The notes beneath the pieces were generated by a model. It was not told the origin of the DNA and ran no database searches. It saw only the letters and a list, made by a program, of their open reading frames with translations. A stretch of DNA of 64,000 nt, from contig NBBA01000006.1 in assembly GCA_002794785.1 (NCBI GenBank), positions 62,001 through 126,000 on the forward strand. Direction: 5' to 3'. Below, piece by piece: positions 60,540 to 64,000 of this stretch; the stretch's first letter is position 1, and the number at the start of each line of letters is the position of its first letter. The position numbers and the translations under genes were made by a program. This DNA comes from Coniferiporia sulphurascens (lineage: Eukaryota > Basidiomycota > Agaricomycetes > Hymenochaetales > Hymenochaetaceae).

Positions 60540-61152
60540 CACTGACCCAAAAAACTGTTGCAATGTTTTCTGGATCTGACTTGAATGGTCTATATCTCGA
60601 TAACTGGGGCACATTAATAAAACATAAAATTACTCCTAGAAAGCCCTGTATCTTGGCTTTCTGGTGATATATAATATAGAGCATAATTCGAAAAAATGGG
60701 GTAGTTATAGACTGCTCAATCAGGACATAGCATTGCAACAGTTTTTTGGCTTGCAAAAATGAAACATAAGAATATTCTATGTCTCCTTTTTTTCATAAAC
60801 AACTTTCTTGGAGACAAAACCCAGATCAAACAGTAGGCCATGTGCATAGTTCAGAGTACCTTCCATGGGCAGCAGCCATCCCCATCACAAAGAAATCCCA
60901 TTCTGCTGTGTGAAAAATGCACATCCTCATTTTCCTCAACACTGGTCTATTCTTCCTCAAGACTGCAATGTTTATTGGTGTAATCCATAGTAACATATCC
61001 AGGCCTTACTCTAAAAGTATCACTGACCTTAAAAATGCTATTGGTAGTTGACCATCAAAACTGTTGCCTGCAATTTTCCAATATTATTACCACTTTAAGT
61101 ATAATGTACAAGGCTATCCTGGAGTTTTTCTTCACTAACCTCACTTAAGAGC
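60540..61152 (+). repeat. Left inverted arm of the fold-back element
   Basis: 613 bp, the reverse complement of 61509-62121. It contains its own sub-palindrome bounded by the 19-mer at 60547-60565 and its inverse at 60731-60749. Confidence 0.9.
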
Positions 61153-61508
61153 TTCTGATACATCCTGCTGACATTCTTGCAGGAAAGATTCAGTGAAAGA
61201 AAGGCTGTAGTGAGTCAGAGAAAGCCTATACTGTCTACACAGTGTCAAAAGAGTGACTGGACTTTGAAATCACACCCAATGGCTAGTCAGGGAGAACTGG
61301 GAGGAGATATTATGGTCAGGATAGACCATTTCTGGTCATCTGAGCTCAAATGTGAGGGAAAAGGCCTGGAAAAAGGGTGGAAAGGGCATCTCTGATAGGC
61401 CAATGGAAGGAACACTTAAGATTGGAGGCAGATCAGCCACAATACAGGCTTCATGTTGTGGGAATGGACTGAGACTACTTGCAGTGGTTATGGCAAGATG
61501 TATTAGAG

Positions 61509-62121
61509 GCTCTTAAGTGAGGTTAGTGAAGAAAAACTCCAGGATAGCCTTGTACATTATACTTAAAGTGGTAATAATATTGGAAAATTGCAGGCAACAG
61601 TTTTGATGGTCAACTACCAATAGCATTTTTAAGGTCAGTGATACTTTTAGAGTAAGGCCTGGATATGTTACTATGGATTACACCAATAAACATTGCAGTC
61701 TTGAGGAAGAATAGACCAGTGTTGAGGAAAATGAGGATGTGCATTTTTCACACAGCAGAATGGGATTTCTTTGTGATGGGGATGGCTGCTGCCCATGGAA
61801 GGTACTCTGAACTATGCACATGGCCTACTGTTTGATCTGGGTTTTGTCTCCAAGAAAGTTGTTTATGAAAAAAAGGAGACATAGAATATTCTTATGTTTC
61901 ATTTTTGCAAGCCAAAAAACTGTTGCAATGCTATGTCCTGATTGAGCAGTCTATAACTACCCCATTTTTTCGAATTATGCTCTATATTATATATCACCAG
62001 AAAGCCAAGATACAGGGCTTTCTAGGAGTAATTTTATGTTTTATTAATGTGCCCCAGTTATCGAGATATAGACCATTCAAGTCAGATCCAGAAAACATTG
62101 CAACAGTTTTTTGGGTCAGTG
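61509..62121 (-). repeat. Right inverted arm of the fold-back element
   Basis: 613 bp, the reverse complement of 60540-61152. It contains the 19-mer at 61912-61930 and its inverse at 62096-62114. Confidence 0.9.
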
Positions 62122-62123
62122 TA

Positions 62124-62653
62124 TTACTAAATACACTCATACATATCATATCTCGTTTTCCGGTGATGCGAAGAACCTCAAGTTCAAAGTTGCCAACGGG
62201 ACGGGGGGGGAGCTACCTCGATAACTACACTGTTACTGAGGATATTGTTGAGTCGCTTATGATGTCCCATTTCTGAGGTCTCCATGCTGAGCCTTTTGAC
62301 GCGATTTGTGTATGAATTAAACTTCTGCCAGTCGTTAGGATTGATAACACGTGAAAATACCTTCCCACAGTCATGTTTTATTAAAACATGTCGCCAATCA
62401 GACTAGGCGAGACTCCCTAGAGTCAGTGTTCTAGCGACTGTGATTTGCCATTGGACACAACTAGAGGAGCAAAAGGCTCGAACAAAACCTTCAGAGGAGG
62501 ATATTCGCACCATACATGGCTTGGTGTAACTCCCGACCACATTCTTCTTATGCGAGCACGACAAGCACTTTCCTCTTTCTCACCATACTCGTAAATAAGG
62601 TCTAGCACTTCAGGCATGTAGATTGTGCACTTCCGTGATGCGGAGAACGTCAC
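62124..62653 (-). pseudogene. Truncated F-box gene copy (inverted duplicate of array member 3)
   Basis: On the minus strand the exon-1 text (MPEVLDLIYEYG, then MWSGVTPSHVWCEYPPLKVLFE) and the start of exon 2 match F-box gene 3 at 41453. Several defects show it is dead. The intron donor GTGAGT has become GGGAGT. The frame ends early in exon 1 at LEH followed by a stop. Exon 2 becomes unreadable after the block equivalent to gene 3's SNSVFAEVAL. The match stops near 62130-62160, next to the fold-back element, so that insertion probably removed or separated the rest. It belongs to the inverted duplication whose other arm is at about 40080-41985. Confidence 0.85.
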
Positions 62654-63412
62654 GGCTGCAGGAATTTTCTAATTTTCTTCCCCTGGAGGCATGGTTTGAA
62701 GGCATAAACGAGGCGTGTAATGGAAAAAGTAGCCTGAGGACAGCCAGTAGGGTGCCGTACCGATCTGAAGTGTTTGTGTCCCGAGCCCCAAGTATCGATA
62801 AGTCAGAGGCGTGCTTCCAAACTGCTTCTACCTGTCACGTGTATCGAAAAAAATACATATACATAGTATCAGTGTTCCGTTTCACCAGCGTACTATGTGT
62901 CGTTATTATCAAATTTATGTGTGAGCTGCGTGCCCATGTCGATTCTGCATTAGTAACTTTGAATATATTGAAAGAAGGGAAACTAGTCACGACCTCCGTA
63001 AGAAAAGACTGCAGTACAATAACAGTCGTTCGCTCGGATGAACGGATTTGAGCTTGTAAACGTCAACCGTGCCCGGTTTAACTAATTATACGATACAAAA
63101 TACACACAACACAACAGTAAATTCCAGTTTCCGGATCCGTTTCTTTAACGCACATTGCCATAAAAATCCATGTAATTTTTCTTAGATGTTCTAACACACT
63201 TTCCCGTAAGAAAAAGCCGGCGCACAATAGCGTCGTCATACAAGATGTTCCGCTAATTGACAGGCTGAGAACGGCCGCTCCCCATCGGGTCCACAAGGTG
63301 AATGTATTTCTGCTCTATGAATCAGTTTCGAGTCGGTTATGACCCATCGCTTCAGTCTTGAAGGCGAACCCGTTGCCAAAGACACATGCTCTTTTCCATG
63401 AGAGGTCCCTAC
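62654..63412. other. Intergenic part of the inverted duplication
   Basis: Homologous to 40690-41452 in reverse orientation. No gene is seen. Confidence 0.65.
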
Positions 63413-64000
63413 TCATTGCCGCACCTCACCCCGCTTACTCTTCCACTTTCCCTCTTCCAAGCGGGCTTTCGTAAGAAGAGCGAGTATCCTCTTTACATCT
63501 CCCCAAATGGTCCGTTCACCCGAAATCTCATCCTCGTCCTCGACTAACCACATGTCGTCCAGTTCGTTTCCCAACTCTACGTCGAACGCGCACGTCGTTG
63601 GAATCAATCGATTTAAGTATAACAGTACCTCGTCACTCGGCTCACTAATCGGGGACGCGCCGAATGATATGTAGCGCAAGTTCTCCAAGTGTCCCTCGAC
63701 TTCAGGTAGATCATCGGTTGACAACGCGTTCACGTAAATCGCCAAATGTTCCAGTTTGACCACTGCCGATTCTTTGGAAAGAAGAGCGAGAAATCCTAGG
63801 GTGAGCGATGTCGGTTCCACTACGGCCGAAAGAGGCACGCTATTTAGATTTAAACGTCGTAATGATGGACATCGCTTTATGATTCGGATAAGCTCTTCGT
63901 TTGACATGCTGACCGCTCTGTTGTATCGAAGCTCAAATATTTCGAGTGATGGAAAGGACGTGAGGGGGGACAGATCTTGAGCCGTTAAAGGACCGGAGCC
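63413..64000 (-). CDS. F-box/LRR-like protein, C-terminal part (runs off the window)
   Basis: The minus-strand frame enters at the window edge and runs 195 codons to a stop at 63413. The readable part matches the C-terminal third of F-box gene 2: LTAQDLSPLTSFPSLEIFEL, the leucine-rich unit CPSLRRLNLNSVPLS, LTLGFLALLSKES, and the acidic tail before RTIWGDVKRILALLTKAR. It is open throughout what is visible, so it could be a working gene. Whether its F-box half exists lies outside the window. It is part of the inverted duplication with 40-42 kb. Confidence 0.85.
   Translation of the reverse strand, partial: GSGPLTAQDLSPLTSFPSLEIFELRYNRAVSMSNEELIRIIKRCPSLRRLNLNSVPLSAVVEPTSLTLGFLALLSKESAVVKLEHLAIYVNALSTDDLPEVEGHLENLRYISFGASPISEPSDEVLLYLNRLIPTTCAFDVELGNELDDMWLVEDEDEISGERTIWGDVKRILALLTKARLEEGKWKSKRGEVRQ

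Larger units (their letters stand above)
60540..62121. mobile_element. Fold-back (palindromic) TA-flanked DNA element with 613-bp inverted arms
   Basis: The left arm 60540-61152 and right arm 61509-62121 are inverted copies of each other of equal length. I found no mismatch in the stretches compared. A 356-bp spacer (61153-61508) separates them. The ends are CACTGACCC..GGGTCAGTG, and TA flanks both sides (60538-60539 and 62122-62123), as in Tc1/mariner-type insertions. No transposase was found in the arms or the spacer, so it would depend on another element. The 19-mer CCAAAAAACTGTTGCAATG occurs four times, in alternating orientation. The insertion truncates an F-box pseudogene on its right side. 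Confidence 0.88.
62150..64000. repeat. Inverted segmental duplication, arm 2
   Basis: The reverse complement of about 40080-41985, including the intergenic DNA at 62654-63412. It continues past the window end. Both coding and non-coding parts are shared, so it is a DNA-level duplication. Confidence 0.85.

Noticed and set aside
61153..61508. Transposase remnant in the spacer of the fold-back element
   Set aside because: Translation in both strands shows no helix-turn-helix or DDE/D motif.
1..64000. CRISPR arrays, bacterial operons or phage genes
   Set aside because: The window is eukaryotic, with spliced genes throughout; no spaced short-repeat array was seen.

Overview
The window is a fungal nuclear segment, most likely from an agaricomycete (Basidiomycota, possibly a wood-decay polypore). 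The evidence is dense short introns of about 45-70 bp with GT..AG ends, polyporopepsin-type aspartic proteases, a basidiomycete-type sesquiterpene synthase, an expanded F-box family, and Ty1/copia and TA-target DNA transposons. The species cannot be read from the sequence.

Layout. 1-15.3 kb: three paralogous three-exon secreted aspartic proteases (two on -, one on +) separated by gene-poor DNA holding a solo copia LTR (8601-8858) and an intron-containing tRNA-Tyr (9982-10070, -). 16.3-23.4 kb: a long, low-complexity protein with three W-D-D/E-D-F motifs (-), divergent from a membrane protein with coiled-coil character (+). 23.4-28 kb: a tandem duplication of about 1.93 kb carrying two intact seven-exon TauD-type dioxygenases (-). 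28.9-51.7 kb: six intact two-exon F-box/LRR-like genes, all +, interrupted after the first by an RRP36 gene fragment and a nested transposon. That nest is a TA-flanked terminal-inverted-repeat element (31854-38541) split by a copia retrotransposon (32152-37578). 53-54.1 kb: a three-exon sesquiterpene synthase (+). 55.2-57.4 kb: a nine-exon MFS sugar transporter (-). 58.9-64 kb: an LTR-like element with a GTGTC target duplication, a fold-back element with 613-bp inverted arms, and an inverted duplicate of the 40-42 kb F-box segment (one copy dead, one running off the window).

The strongest unusual signal is in the copia element. Its gag-pol is one continuous frame of about 4.8 kb broken only by ten TGA and one TAA codon. 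All differences between its two LTRs fall at nine dinucleotides of CpG-decay type, and the solo LTR still carries CG where the two LTRs show CA and TG. I read this as methylation or RIP-like CpG deamination of a recently active element. Its primer-binding site matches the anticodon arm of initiator tRNA-Met, which indicates half-tRNA priming.

The genes do not form one obvious pathway. Proteases, dioxygenases, a sugar transporter and a terpene synthase fit saprotrophic nutrient uptake and secondary metabolism. The F-box array and duplications mark a fast-evolving, transposon-rich region.
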